Source: a virus
IMG/VR virus record: IMGVR_UViG_3300042197_000731
Coordinates: 59,285-123,284 of that record
Direction: 5' to 3' (one strand)
Length of the DNA: 64,000 bases
The notes beneath the pieces are model-generated. The model ran no database searches. It was not told where the DNA came from and saw only the letters and a program-made list of their open reading frames with translations. Positions 1 to 7,822 of the stretch are shown piece by piece; position 1 is the first letter of the stretch; each line of letters opens with the position of its first letter. The position numbers and the translations under genes were made by a program.

Positions 1-366
1 TAGATCATCTGCCTCAAGATTATTGTGTTTAAGAACGGTACAATTGGTCTTTTCAATGAGAAAAGTCTTGAGTTTTTCAAAAGTTTCCCAGAAAAGTTTG
101 TCTTCTTCTAGTTCACTTTCTGTAAGTGCGGCTTTTGCTACGGTACGATTTTTCTTGTACGGTTCATAGAAGTCTTTACGCCAACTACGACCTTCAAGGC
201 AAAATACAACATGTTTTGCGCCAAAATCACGGTATGCTTTATTGACGCTTGCTAGCGTTACGTGGATGGAAAATCCCAGCTTGTCCCATGTATCACTTTG
301 CCGACTGGCGGTATGACGAGCACGGAAAAAGGTGTTTGCGGTGTCTACGATTAGATATTTTGTCAT
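1..366 (-). CDS. rnh: RNase H / 5'-3' exonuclease (T4 Rnh type), 3' end outside window
   Basis: Incomplete: ATG at 366, 122 codons visible, then the gene leaves the window. The N-terminus KYLIVDTANTFFRAR carries the first acidic motif of the FEN-like 5'-3' exonuclease fold. A basic bridge region follows (RKDFYEPYKKNR, residues 63-74), and the visible part ends at EADDL (118-122), the second acidic cluster. In T4 this enzyme removes RNA primers from Okazaki fragments. A replication role fits the polymerase and clamp genes upstream. An HNH endonuclease gene lies directly upstream (stop at 402). The family call is firm; completeness cannot be judged. Confidence 0.88.
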   Translation of the reverse strand, partial: MTKYLIVDTANTFFRARHTASRQSDTWDKLGFSIHVTLASVNKAYRDFGAKHVVFCLEGRSWRKDFYEPYKKNRTVAKAALTESELEEDKLFWETFEKLKTFLIEKTNCTVLKHNNLEADDL

Positions 367-401
367 TTTAAATGGATGTTTTATGTGATGGCATCAGGTA
401 A

Positions 402-1073
402 TTAATTTACTAAGATCGCCTTTTGATTTTTCGTTTTCATTTTTTTTCTTCCGGGCGTTGAATAGTCCTTAGACACATGAGTTTTGTAAGTATGGCAATT
501 AGCACATAATGTTTGGCAATTTTCTTCTCTGTTATCGTATGGATCACCATTAATGTGATCAACCTGCAATTGAGCAGAAATTTTAATAGGATAGTTACAA
601 ATATACCCTAAGCGTCCATCAATATTTTCACAATAATTTTTTCTATGTTTTCTATATGAATGCTTTGAATTCATATAATCAATGTATGAGGCAAAGCCTG
701 CCTCTTTCGCTCTTAATTCATTCATTGAACTTACGCGATCAGCGTGTGAGGCAAAGCCTTCTCTTATCGCATTCGCATTCAACTGATCGGCGTATGAGGC
801 AAAGCCTGCCTTTTTCGCCCTTACATTCAAATACTCATAGGGTGAGGCACAGCCCGCATTTTTGGCCACTACCTCTTCAATAGAATTTAGACCATGCTTT
901 TCTGCGACTTTTTTGCCATGATGTTTAGCACATAGAGATCGAAAAAGAGGTGTACCATCTTTACGATATGTTCCCATATGTTGCCTAGCATTATTACACT
1001 CGGGGTTAACACATTTCGGACGATCACCGATGGGAATAAAAATTTTATATGTGCCTTCAGATGATTTTTTCAT
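402..1073 (-). CDS. HNH homing endonuclease with AGFAS repeats
   Basis: 223 residues. The C-terminal half holds an HNH nuclease: VDHINGDPYDN (171-181) and LCANCHTYKT (189-198), with Cys148, Cys159, Cys190 and Cys193 as likely structural zinc ligands. The middle has four degenerate repeats of the type A-G-F-A-S-Y-x-D near residues 73, 89, 105 and 125, which are probably DNA-recognition helices. A second Cys/His cluster (C21, C26, C48, H51) lies at the N-terminus. Free-standing endonucleases like this spread between T4-like phages and usually insert beside the gene they cut; here the neighbour is rnh. No clear Shine-Dalgarno precedes the ATG. Confidence 0.88.
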   Translation of the reverse strand: MKKSSEGTYKIFIPIGDRPKCVNPECNNARQHMGTYRKDGTPLFRSLCAKHHGKKVAEKHGLNSIEEVVAKNAGCASPYEYLNVRAKKAGFASYADQLNANAIREGFASHADRVSSMNELRAKEAGFASYIDYMNSKHSYRKHRKNYCENIDGRLGYICNYPIKISAQLQVDHINGDPYDNREENCQTLCANCHTYKTHVSKDYSTPGRKKMKTKNQKAILVN

Positions 1074-1142
1074 GATGCTATTACACTGATTGCTTGTTAA
1101 ACACCGTGAACTGTATCATGACTTCATTTTTTTGTCAAGCGA

Positions 1143-1607
1143 TTACGAAATTTCTGTTCTGCCTGATCCTATGTCTTTTTTCTGAACACCTGACACTGGT
1201 CTAGGATTGTTGGCTTCGTATTGTTCAAATGTTTCTAGTACGACATTCCTACATACATCCTGAAACCATTGATCCACAATTTGTGAATCGTCATTGCCTT
1301 TATACCCAGCACGGATCAATTTAGCAACAAAAAATTCGTTCCAATCTAATTCAAAAGCGCCATTACCGATATTATTAGGATCTAAATCCACATTTACAAT
1401 ACTAACATAAGGTTCGCCTTTTTCAGTGGCAATTTCTTTTGCGGTTTTCTTAACAATTGGTTTAGATTCCGTTGGCTTCTTAACACGTTTCTTTTTCTCT
1501 TTTACTGATTCAGAAACAGGTTCTACAACAGTTTCAATATTAGATATCTGTTGAACACCTTGTTCTGGTTGTTTTTGAGAAAGTAAATTTTTGATTATAT
1601 TGAGCAT
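1143..1607 (-). CDS. conserved T4-like hypothetical protein
   Basis: 154 residues. The N-terminal 65 are lysine- and glutamate-rich and probably disordered (KEKKKRVKKPTESKP). The C-terminal part is compact: an acidic ELDWNEFFVAKLIRAGYKG stretch (about 85-103), then DQWFQDVCRNVVLETFEQ (112-129). The second half resembles small conserved proteins of T4-like cyanophages, from memory. No enzymatic motif is visible. It sits among small genes upstream of the HNH/rnh pair. Confidence 0.75.
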   Translation of the reverse strand: MLNIIKNLLSQKQPEQGVQQISNIETVVEPVSESVKEKKKRVKKPTESKPIVKKTAKEIATEKGEPYVSIVNVDLDPNNIGNGAFELDWNEFFVAKLIRAGYKGNDDSQIVDQWFQDVCRNVVLETFEQYEANNPRPVSGVQKKDIGSGRTEIS

Positions 1608-1616
1608 TTTAGTACT

Positions 1617-1862
1617 TTAATGTTTTAGTGACCATATGATAAATTCATGTTTATCAATATAAAATTTTTCAATAGTGAATGATCCAGGCGGGGAACCTGG
1701 ACCAATCATTCTTGTACCTTTGTAGCAATGTGTTAGCCACAGCCTCTTTTCTGTTAGAAAACATTTTCTTGGTAATATACAAAAATGTAAATGCCAATCT
1801 TTGACATATTTTAAATATGGAGTTATAAAATCAATATAATCCAAAGCGGCTGGACCTAACAT
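1617..1862 (-). CDS. hypothetical protein
   Basis: 81 residues, function not recognised. It is aromatic-rich and soluble-looking, with a C-terminal FYIDKHEFIIWSLKH. It stops 9 bp before the next gene and has its own ATAAATA late-promoter motif 27 nt upstream of the ATG (1889-1895), which supports it being a real gene. Confidence 0.62.
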   Translation of the reverse strand: MLGPAALDYIDFITPYLKYVKDWHLHFCILPRKCFLTEKRLWLTHCYKGTRMIGPGSPPGSFTIEKFYIDKHEFIIWSLKH

Positions 1863-1874
1863 AGACGGAAACTT

Positions 1875-2003
1875 TCATTGATTGCTTCTATTTATTTTTG
1901 AAACAATTTTGTATAAAAATTTCTGAAACCAAACTGTACTAATAATATATACAAAACTTAATATTGATAATGGAATAAATAGATATACTAAGTTATTGAA
2001 CAT
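1875..2003 (-). CDS. small single-pass membrane protein
   Basis: 42 codons, starting 1 nt after the stop of the preceding gene (TAG-T-ATG). The N-terminal 25 residues form one hydrophobic segment (LVYLFIPLSILSFVYII) followed by a basic tail (KFLYKIVSKINRS), so the predicted topology is N-out/C-in. No family recognised. The tight coupling to the upstream gene is the main support. Confidence 0.5.
   Translation of the reverse strand: MFNNLVYLFIPLSILSFVYIISTVWFQKFLYKIVSKINRSNQ
1889..1895 (-). promoter_or_regulatory. T4-type late promoter (ATAAATA)
   Basis: On the minus strand the motif reads AATAAATA and lies 27 nt upstream of the ATG at 1862. In T4-like phages this sequence is the -10-like element recognised by the gp55 sigma factor. 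The assignment rests on motif and spacing. Confidence 0.5.
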
Positions 2004-2004
2004 A

Positions 2005-2208
2005 CTAAATTGTTTTTCCCAAATCAATATAAATTAATCTGTCTAGCAAATCTTCGTAATTCTTGCCCAGTCTTCTTGCCTGCCAGATGTCTGTAAGCAA
2101 TTGGATATGTTCAAATGTTTTATCTAGGCCGCGATCTTTTACTGCTTCGATTAAAATATCATCGTCTATATCATCTACGTCAATATCTATAGTAATTTTT
2201 CTACTCAT
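2005..2208 (-). CDS. small acidic hypothetical protein
   Basis: 67 residues, strongly acidic N-terminus (DIDVDDIDDDILIEAVKDRG), function unknown. It ends 1 nt before the small membrane-protein gene, so the two are probably co-translated. Confidence 0.6.
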   Translation of the reverse strand: MSRKITIDIDVDDIDDDILIEAVKDRGLDKTFEHIQLLTDIWQARRLGKNYEDLLDRLIYIDLGKTI

Positions 2209-2240
2209 AGTGTGCCTTAGTATTAATTATATTAAAACAT

Positions 2241-2531
2241 TTATCTACCGATATTATCAATAAATATGATTTTTTCTACAGTTTTAGATACTTCTTCCTC
2301 TTCGTGAACGATATAAAGCACATTGTCGAATTCATCTATCTTTTTATTGTATCGTCTTGATGATAGAACATAACCGCCATTGGCATTGTGAACTGTAATA
2401 GTTAGTGGATATCTGGTATGTAGTGAGTTGACATCTTCTGCTACCGAAACTTCTAAGTTTCCCTTTAAGGCTCTACCAGACAACTTATTTGCCCCACTCC
2501 TACTGAACAGATTTCTTATCTTACTTAACAT
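2241..2531 (-). CDS. hypothetical protein
   Basis: 96 residues, no recognised family. The N-terminus is basic (MLSKIRNLFSRSG) and could lie along a membrane; the rest alternates beta-like stretches (YPLTITVHNANGGYVLSSRRYN) and ends in an acidic helix (EEEEVSKTVEKI). It lies in the run of small genes between the glycosyltransferase and rnh. Confidence 0.58.
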   Translation of the reverse strand: MLSKIRNLFSRSGANKLSGRALKGNLEVSVAEDVNSLHTRYPLTITVHNANGGYVLSSRRYNKKIDEFDNVLYIVHEEEEVSKTVEKIIFIDNIGR

Positions 2532-2536
2532 TGATA

Positions 2537-2716
2537 TTATCCTAGAATTCGTTGCTTTTCGAACTTTTTATATTGATCTGACTTGTATAAATCACGCTCA
2601 TCAAACTTAAGCATGTTTTCTTTACAGAATTCTCTATACGCATCAAGATCATTAAAGATTCTAGTTACTTCAGGCTTCATTGTTAGATGCTTTTCGATGT
2701 ACTTTGGCACTGCCAT
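2537..2716 (-). CDS. small conserved phage protein (MAVPKYIEKHLTM type)
   Basis: 59 codons, ATG at 2716, stop TAA at 2537-2539. The sequence MAVPKYIEKHLTMKPEV followed by IFNDLDAYREFCKENMLKFDERDLY resembles a short conserved protein seen in many T4-like cyanophages; this is from memory. No catalytic motif. It lies cleanly between its neighbours with no overlap. Confidence 0.65.
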   Translation of the reverse strand: MAVPKYIEKHLTMKPEVTRIFNDLDAYREFCKENMLKFDERDLYKSDQYKKFEKQRILG

Positions 2717-2730
2717 GATAAATTTTCCTT

Positions 2731-3102
2731 TTAGATTTTAAGTAACATACTAGGTGTTCTCGTTTCATACTTTGCGAGAATACCCATATTTGAGTTGTTT
2801 AATTCTATCCAAATGTTTTTGTCTGGATAAAAAGTTGCTAATCTTTCATAGATATCATCCACTAATAGATGATAATTACTAGTATTTAACGACGAATCAT
2901 CCTCTGGATATAAATTCATAATAGAAGGAATAACTTCATTCATATTTGTTGTTTGATTATTCCAAGTAGAACAATCAATCCACACTTTAAAAGATAGTTC
3001 TTCGCCATTGACATTTCGAACAAATTTTGCCCAGAATTTTTTGTCTGAATGTTTAATAATTCTCTGTCGTTGCTCAGAAAGCATTTGATCACGCTGTAAC
3101 AT
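2731..3102 (-). CDS. hypothetical protein
   Basis: 123 residues, function not recognised. It appears to be a mixed alpha/beta soluble protein with a helical N-terminus (DQMLSEQRQRIIKHSDKKF). Its start overlaps the end of the preceding gene by 14 nt, so it belongs to the same translational unit as the glycosyltransferase at 3376-4299. Confidence 0.6.
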   Translation of the reverse strand: MLQRDQMLSEQRQRIIKHSDKKFWAKFVRNVNGEELSFKVWIDCSTWNNQTTNMNEVIPSIMNLYPEDDSSLNTSNYHLLVDDIYERLATFYPDKNIWIELNNSNMGILAKYETRTPSMLLKI

Positions 3103-3403
3103 ATAGTCCCTTCACTTCTTCAAGTTCTTTCATATTGTGATTAACGATATTGTCTTTGAACAATAGCAAGAACAACAATGCTGAATTTTTTTGAGAAAAA
3201 TCTAAATGTAATCTCATACCACCATTTCTTTGTTGTACCGAAACCTTGCTATTTTGAAATTGTATCGTGGTTATTTTCTTCGTGGAATCATAATTTATCT
3301 CTGCCTCCTGCATACGTGCCCACTCTATGACTTCATCAGTGAGTTTATCTATATCTATTGTTATAGGAAATAGTCTCATGAGTTTGCTTTTATATCTTGC
3401 CAT
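3089..3403 (-). CDS. hypothetical protein
   Basis: 104 residues, unknown. It contains TIQFQNSKVSVQQRNGGMRLHLDF (beta-rich) followed by a hydrophobic helix, ALLFLLLFKD. It overlaps the 3' end of the glycosyltransferase gene by 28 nt and the next gene by 14 nt, which indicates translational coupling across the three. Confidence 0.58.
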   Translation of the reverse strand: MARYKSKLMRLFPITIDIDKLTDEVIEWARMQEAEINYDSTKKITTIQFQNSKVSVQQRNGGMRLHLDFSQKNSALLFLLLFKDNIVNHNMKELEEVKGLYVTA

Positions 3404-4299
3404 CCACTTTTCAGTGTTAATCCGTAGTCGTTAGTGCCCTGTATTGGCACATAATCGTCCTTGAAAAGCAATGGTATATTTTTGAAGGGATTATAATTTA
3501 CTTCGTGATGAACTCTGCCAAATTTCCAGGTCAGTTTACTAACGTCTGGATGCATATCAACCTGCATTTGACTTTTAGCATTAGTGCCTTCTTTGGCGTA
3601 AAATTCAGCAGTATTACCGCCACCTAATTTCTGAGTACGCATTTTATCTTGTAAGAAAGCATTAAACTGTACGGTTGCCCAACCTGCTTTAAGCATTCTT
3701 AAACTTATATCAGTGTCTTCATTATATCGACCACGCCATCTGAATGGAGTATCATTACGAATTAAGTTACAACTATAAATTCTGGTATTCGCAACAAAGG
3801 GTGGAATCTTGGAGTTTTGTGGAGCAAAAGCACGATATTGTGGACCCGCCATACCGATATTTTTATATCTGAGTACGAAGTCTTCCATGATCCTAAAACA
3901 AGTACCATCACCAAATCTGATTTTCTTATTATCAGTCAATCGTAAAAATTCAGCAATGTTATCATCACTAATCCAATGCCAATCATGGCCAGTAGAAATA
4001 CTATGATCCCACGCGAAGTTTCTGGCAGGGCCTGGCCCAGTTGATTTAGTCAATCCTAGATTATCAAAGCAATCATAATTGCGTTTATACGACATATCTA
4101 ATTCTAATATCGTAGAAAATGACTTTTGTCCTGTATCTTTTTCCCAATTTCTTATTGACTTGTAATACAATTCACATTCTTGCGGCTCTACAACTAAGTA
4201 ATGAGGTACTTTCATGAGATCCAATATTTTACTAGTCAATCTCATATTATTTTCAAATCTACCTTTTGTTGGAATATAGTATGGAAATTTTGGATTCAT
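3376..4299 (-). CDS. TET/JBP-associated-type glycosyltransferase (TAGT/GREB1-like)
   Basis: 307 residues. The order of motifs fits the TAGT family of phage GT-A glycosyltransferases: YYIPTKGRFEN (7-17), GPGPARNFAWDHS (88-100), W-I-SDDNIAEF (109-118, the DxD-like metal site), FRIMEDFVLRYKNIG, then RYNEDTDISLRMLKAG (191-206) and GGGNTAEFY. The C-terminal FGRVHHEVNY is also typical. Members attach sugars to hydroxymethylated or otherwise modified bases in phage DNA, often beside TET/JBP dioxygenases, but no dioxygenase is visible in this window. It overlaps its HNH neighbour by 4 nt (ATGA). The family is inferred by motif order; the substrate is unknown. Confidence 0.78.
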   Translation of the reverse strand: MNPKFPYYIPTKGRFENNMRLTSKILDLMKVPHYLVVEPQECELYYKSIRNWEKDTGQKSFSTILELDMSYKRNYDCFDNLGLTKSTGPGPARNFAWDHSISTGHDWHWISDDNIAEFLRLTDNKKIRFGDGTCFRIMEDFVLRYKNIGMAGPQYRAFAPQNSKIPPFVANTRIYSCNLIRNDTPFRWRGRYNEDTDISLRMLKAGWATVQFNAFLQDKMRTQKLGGGNTAEFYAKEGTNAKSQMQVDMHPDVSKLTWKFGRVHHEVNYNPFKNIPLLFKDDYVPIQGTNDYGLTLKSGWQDIKANS

Positions 4300-4745
4300 A
4301 TTACATCTTTGTATGTTCTGTATCTTTTTATTTCACGCACGACATTAAAACTGACATTATAATCATCTGCTATTTCTTTCATCAAGCGTGAGTCATTTCT
4401 TATTGACCTTACATCATTCTCTGACAGCGTTCGTTCTTTATATTTGTGATTACGTTTTTTATTATACATATCACGCACATTGTCTAAATGAGTTCCTAAA
4501 AATAAATGTTCTGGATTTACACACAGTCTGTTGTCGCATTTATGACACACATAAAAATTATCAAGGATCATTCCAGACATTTCAGCGGAAAGTCTATGTG
4601 CTTTTACAGATTTTCCATTATATGAAAAAGCACCATATCCAGTAGCATATCTTCCAGCAGTCCATTCCCAGCAACCATTAGATGTGTTTTTGTTTACTTT
4701 TTCCCAAAATCTTTGTTCTAAGTTTATTGATTTACGGCCAGCCAT
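4296..4745 (-). CDS. HNH endonuclease (HNH_3 type) with C-terminal HTH
   Basis: 149 residues. The N-terminal part has the AP2-like/HNH_3 hallmarks CWEWTAGRYATGYGAF (25-40) and KAHRLS (48-53). The nuclease core is VCHKCDNRLCVNPEHLFLG (66-84), with the Cys/His zinc and metal sites. Residues 105-145 look like a helix-turn-helix (LSENDVRSIRNDSRLMKEIADDYNVS). It is probably a homing endonuclease inserted between the clamp region and the glycosyltransferase. Its stop overlaps the next ATG (ATGA). Confidence 0.87.
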   Translation of the reverse strand: MAGRKSINLEQRFWEKVNKNTSNGCWEWTAGRYATGYGAFSYNGKSVKAHRLSAEMSGMILDNFYVCHKCDNRLCVNPEHLFLGTHLDNVRDMYNKKRNHKYKERTLSENDVRSIRNDSRLMKEIADDYNVSFNVVREIKRYRTYKDVI

Positions 4746-4771
4746 TTTGTTTTATAGTAATTGAGGATTAC

Positions 4772-5023
4772 TCATTCTTCAATCCAGAATAGATCACTTA
4801 CGTTGTTTTGCTCTCGTTTAGGAAACCAAATACTTTTTGTTTTCTTAGTCAATGATTGACCAACTAGTTCCTCAAACCTTTTGACTGCGGCCTCATCTTC
4901 AAAGTTAATCAATAGTTGACGATATGCTCCATTGTCAGGCTGATTGTATGATGGCATATTTTGCCAGTGTTCGTCATAGAACTCTTGTGGCCACTCGATA
5001 ACTTCTTCGTCAGTTGTATTCAT
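4772..5023 (-). CDS. conserved phage hypothetical protein
   Basis: 83 residues. The central motif FEDEAAVKRFEELVGQSLT followed by KKTKSIWFPKRE recurs in small proteins of diverse phages, from memory; its function is unknown. The start codon overlaps the stop of the sliding-clamp gene by one base (TAATG), so it is translated together with the clamp. Confidence 0.7.
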   Translation of the reverse strand: MNTTDEEVIEWPQEFYDEHWQNMPSYNQPDNGAYRQLLINFEDEAAVKRFEELVGQSLTKKTKSIWFPKREQNNVSDLFWIEE

Positions 5024-5757
5024 TATTGCTTCTGTACTGGTAGTAGATATTCGTATTCGGTAAGTCCGCTATCAAGTGTAATACGCATAACACCCGCATC
5101 ACTGATATACACATGTTTATCACCTGTTAGGTCCATAATTGCTAGAAATTGCTTTACAGGCCAGTGAAAAGATTTAGACAGTGAGCCAGATACACCTGCT
5201 TGAAAAACGAACTTGCCAGCATGTGTTGATGGATTACCAAACGACATTGCTATAGAGTTATTTTCATATAGTACGTTGAAATTTGGCTCATCACTATGTA
5301 CGTTAGATTGCTTTTTGAGCCTGGTAATACCCGCAACAGTAGGCTTAAAATTCAAATGCCAGGTAGCACCCTTGAAAATAACGTTTTTGATTTTTTGCTC
5401 AACCAATGTCTTACTCATTAGACGATAGTCATTGGCAAAATCGCCATCCTTATTTTCAAAGTGAATTACCGCTGGATGATCTTCGCCATCCTTGGTTTCT
5501 TTAAGTACATTGATCTTGGCATCAGAGTTATATTCATCGTCGAAACTAAGAATAGTTCGTAGTTTTTCAAGTGAAGGCATGCCAAAAACACCCTTAAAGG
5601 CTGGAATAGATGTCTTCATCCTAGCATTTAAGATGACTGTTTTGTTTTCGGTAACAGCAGAAATCGTAGTTTCTATGTCTGTGCCAGTTACTTTGATTAG
5701 TTCAATATTGCCGATAGGCAACGTATGATGGATGATGTCGTTTAGTATGTCCTTCAT
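5023..5757 (-). CDS. 45: sliding clamp (T4 gp45-like)
   Basis: 244 residues from the ATG at 5757, which has AGGAAAA 5 nt upstream; an in-frame TTG at 5811 lacks such a site. The protein has two clamp-like beta/alpha repeats, and LSKSFHWPVKQFLAIMDL and KHVYISDAGVMRITLDS are the conserved late segments of gp45-type processivity factors. T4 gp45 is a trimeric ring that tethers the polymerase and also activates late transcription. Position fits: it follows the polymerase 3' half by 72 nt. The function call relies on similarity and context, as clamps have no catalytic residues. Confidence 0.85.
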   Translation of the reverse strand: MKDILNDIIHHTLPIGNIELIKVTGTDIETTISAVTENKTVILNARMKTSIPAFKGVFGMPSLEKLRTILSFDDEYNSDAKINVLKETKDGEDHPAVIHFENKDGDFANDYRLMSKTLVEQKIKNVIFKGATWHLNFKPTVAGITRLKKQSNVHSDEPNFNVLYENNSIAMSFGNPSTHAGKFVFQAGVSGSLSKSFHWPVKQFLAIMDLTGDKHVYISDAGVMRITLDSGLTEYEYLLPVQKQ

Positions 5758-5829
5758 TGATTTTCCTGTATTGTTTATGGATAGTTTAATGTCTTGATGT
5801 TTCAAAGTCAAGATAATTGTTTACAAAGT

Positions 5830-6861
5830 TTATTCAAAAACGAAAAGATCACTAAGAACTTCGTCAACTGCGGTAAGTTCACGTAAATTCCAGTTTAGTA
5901 CGGATAGTAAGTTATCAATCTTTTCGTCAACCAGAGTTGTTTCCATGCTTGCGTCATCAAATGGCAAAGATAGGAACCATTCTGGCAATCGTAGTTCATC
6001 GGTTGGATATGCGATACTAGTAAAGTTGTGTGGGTTTGATTTTAGTTTACAAATAACAACACGCATACCATCAACGATCTGCATACTGTAATTATCATTG
6101 TTTATCTGTCTTAGATAATTCCAGTTCAGGCTAGCCCGGACATGTCCGGGCATATTGGTATCACCATCATCTTCGTCACTGACAAAGATTGACTTGTCCA
6201 TTTTTTTGGCATTTGATTTTGCTTTGTTAGCATATAGTGTTAGATTGTTGACGGATTTCGGACTGCCCTTCATCCAACTGCTCATTTCTGATAGTTCTTT
6301 TTTGAATGTTTTTATCTTTTCAATAATGAATTCTTTTTCTTTACCTGCTAGAACTTCCTCTAACACTTCCATGAGAAATACTTGAACAAATTTTGGAGTA
6401 TCACTGCGTTTGAGATCAAGTCCCATGGCCTTGATTTTACCACGTTTACCATTAACATCTAATCTTTTGCCTTCTTTATCATAGATGTTTACAGCATAGC
6501 GTTTCTTCGTGATGAATAGAGCACGATCACCTACTAACTCTCGGCCTGCCTTAATAATTTCACCGTTCTTTGTTGGACAATGAAATGCTTGCTTCATAAA
6601 TTGTGGGAAACTGGCGTTTGTGTCGTTGGCAAGATCATCGTAAATTTCAATGGCTCGTTCCTTTGACCAATCTAGGGCATCAATTGCGTTACGTTCTTTG
6701 ATAATAGGCCAAATGCTGTAATAAATGGAGTCGGTATTATGAACCAATATATCATTGGCAAAAAAATAAGGATCAGCATCCTCTATGCTAAGATCGTATA
6801 CGTAATCATCTACTTCTCCTAAACACTCTACTGAATTTACTTTTGTCCATTCTGCATCCAT
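5830..6861 (-). CDS. 43: DNA polymerase C-terminal half with split-intein IntC
   Basis: 343 residues in two parts. Residues 1-42 are the C-terminal half of an intein: VYDLSIEDADPYFFANDILVHN carries intein block F and the terminal His-Asn of block G. The extein then starts with Thr (TDSIYYS, codon at 6733-6735), completing the polymerase motif C YGD/TDS begun in the gene at 7832-10219. The remaining 301 residues are the rest of the palm and the thumb of a T4 gp43-like family B polymerase. The ATG lies inside the 3' end of the endonuclease gene (25-nt overlap, different frame). Neither half contains a complete active site, so trans-splicing must be needed for activity (inference). Confidence 0.9.
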   Translation of the reverse strand: MDAEWTKVNSVECLGEVDDYVYDLSIEDADPYFFANDILVHNTDSIYYSIWPIIKERNAIDALDWSKERAIEIYDDLANDTNASFPQFMKQAFHCPTKNGEIIKAGRELVGDRALFITKKRYAVNIYDKEGKRLDVNGKRGKIKAMGLDLKRSDTPKFVQVFLMEVLEEVLAGKEKEFIIEKIKTFKKELSEMSSWMKGSPKSVNNLTLYANKAKSNAKKMDKSIFVSDEDDGDTNMPGHVRASLNWNYLRQINNDNYSMQIVDGMRVVICKLKSNPHNFTSIAYPTDELRLPEWFLSLPFDDASMETTLVDEKIDNLLSVLNWNLRELTAVDEVLSDLFVFE

Positions 6862-7799
6862 TGTACTACCCTTTCTATTGTTTCAATTTTGTTTTTTCTA
6901 AATTCATTTTCCCATATAACCATTACTCTAAATCCGTGATTTATTGCCGTTTGTATTTTCTTTTTGTCTTTTTCCCACACATCTTTTGCCAACATATTGC
7001 CTATAATTTTTCTGTCTTCTTTGTATATAGAAGGATTACAGTGCCAATAATCTCCATTGAATTCTATTATACAGTTTTTGTGTTTTATATCAAATATAAC
7101 GTATGAATTTAATTCGTGACACCATTTTCCATAAGGTTTATTAAATGTAGTATGCTCTAGACGACCAACTTTTTCTTCTAACATTGTTGTGAATTCTTTT
7201 TCTAAGTTTGAACCTAAATTTTCTTTTGATTCTTTTCTAGATAAAATCACTTCAACGGCTTCGTCTAGCGTAATTTGAAGTTTGTTAGCGATTGCTATTG
7301 CCGAATTAGAGGTTCCTTTTTGTTTGTTATACTCTAAATATTTTATTGATCCAAGATCTTGGCCATACTTTTCAATAAAATACTCTTTAGTATTACTGTA
7401 TGCCTGTTTATCACAATATTCATGCCATTTTCTCAAGCCTTCTTTTTCGCCGTATCTTTCAATACATTTTTTTAAAGTAATAGATCTGCTAGCATTATAT
7501 TCTAAAAATTGTTTCTCAGACCATCCATATTTTTCTTTTTTATATTCATATGTATTAGAGTATGCTTGCTTTTCGCAATATGATTTCCAACGTGCTTCTC
7601 CCTCGATCTGTCCATACTTTTTAACCATATTTTCGTATGTTAAAGTTGTTTTTTTTGCTAAACTAGGATCAACTAACATAGCATTTGGATATTTTTTTAG
7701 ATATTCGTCACACGTCTTAATTTTGCCAGAACATTTATATCTTAGATGTGTCCATTGAATTCTGTTAACTTCTTTGCTACATTCTAAACATTTAATCAT
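6837..7799 (-). CDS. Vsr-like (EDxHD) homing endonuclease inside fractured polymerase gene
   Basis: 320 residues. An N-terminal Cys/His element (CLECSKEVNRIQWTHLRYKC) is followed by two similar modules, each with YGxxEGxxRWxxYCxKQAYSNT, which are probably DNA-binding repeats. The nuclease domain lies at about 200-305: SNLEKEF, YVIFDIKHKNCIIEFNGDYW, then H-C-N-P, K-D-V-W and a final GFRVMVIWENEF. This is the very-short-patch-repair/EDxHD fold known from I-Bth0305I and from endonucleases in fractured split-intein genes. It lies 32 nt after the IntN half and overlaps the IntC half by 25 nt. Its start is preceded by a late-promoter motif and an RBS hairpin. Confidence 0.88.
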   Translation of the reverse strand: MIKCLECSKEVNRIQWTHLRYKCSGKIKTCDEYLKKYPNAMLVDPSLAKKTTLTYENMVKKYGQIEGEARWKSYCEKQAYSNTYEYKKEKYGWSEKQFLEYNASRSITLKKCIERYGEKEGLRKWHEYCDKQAYSNTKEYFIEKYGQDLGSIKYLEYNKQKGTSNSAIAIANKLQITLDEAVEVILSRKESKENLGSNLEKEFTTMLEEKVGRLEHTTFNKPYGKWCHELNSYVIFDIKHKNCIIEFNGDYWHCNPSIYKEDRKIIGNMLAKDVWEKDKKKIQTAINHGFRVMVIWENEFRKNKIETIERVVQWMQNGQK

Positions 7800-7800
7800 A

Positions 7801-7820
7801 TGCTGATACTCCTATCAGCA
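7801..7820 (-). promoter_or_regulatory. RNA hairpin with Shine-Dalgarno in its loop
   Basis: Perfect 8-bp inverted repeat TGCTGATA/TATCAGCA around a GGAG tetraloop (7809-7812), ending 1 nt before the endonuclease ATG at 7799. GGAG is 9 nt from the ATG, so it is the likely ribosome-binding site. Read-through RNA would form the hairpin. RNA started at the overlapping late promoter would begin within the 5' arm and could not. Confidence 0.72.
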
Positions 7821-7822
7821 TA

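Noticed and set aside
402-883. CRISPR-like periodic repeats around 680-860
   Set aside because: The periodicity comes from the AGFAS amino-acid repeats of the HNH gene; repeats are imperfect and in frame, with no spacers.
5758-5811. Longer clamp start at 5811
   Set aside because: Needs a TTG codon without a ribosome-binding site; the ATG at 5757 has AGGAAAA and fits clamp length.
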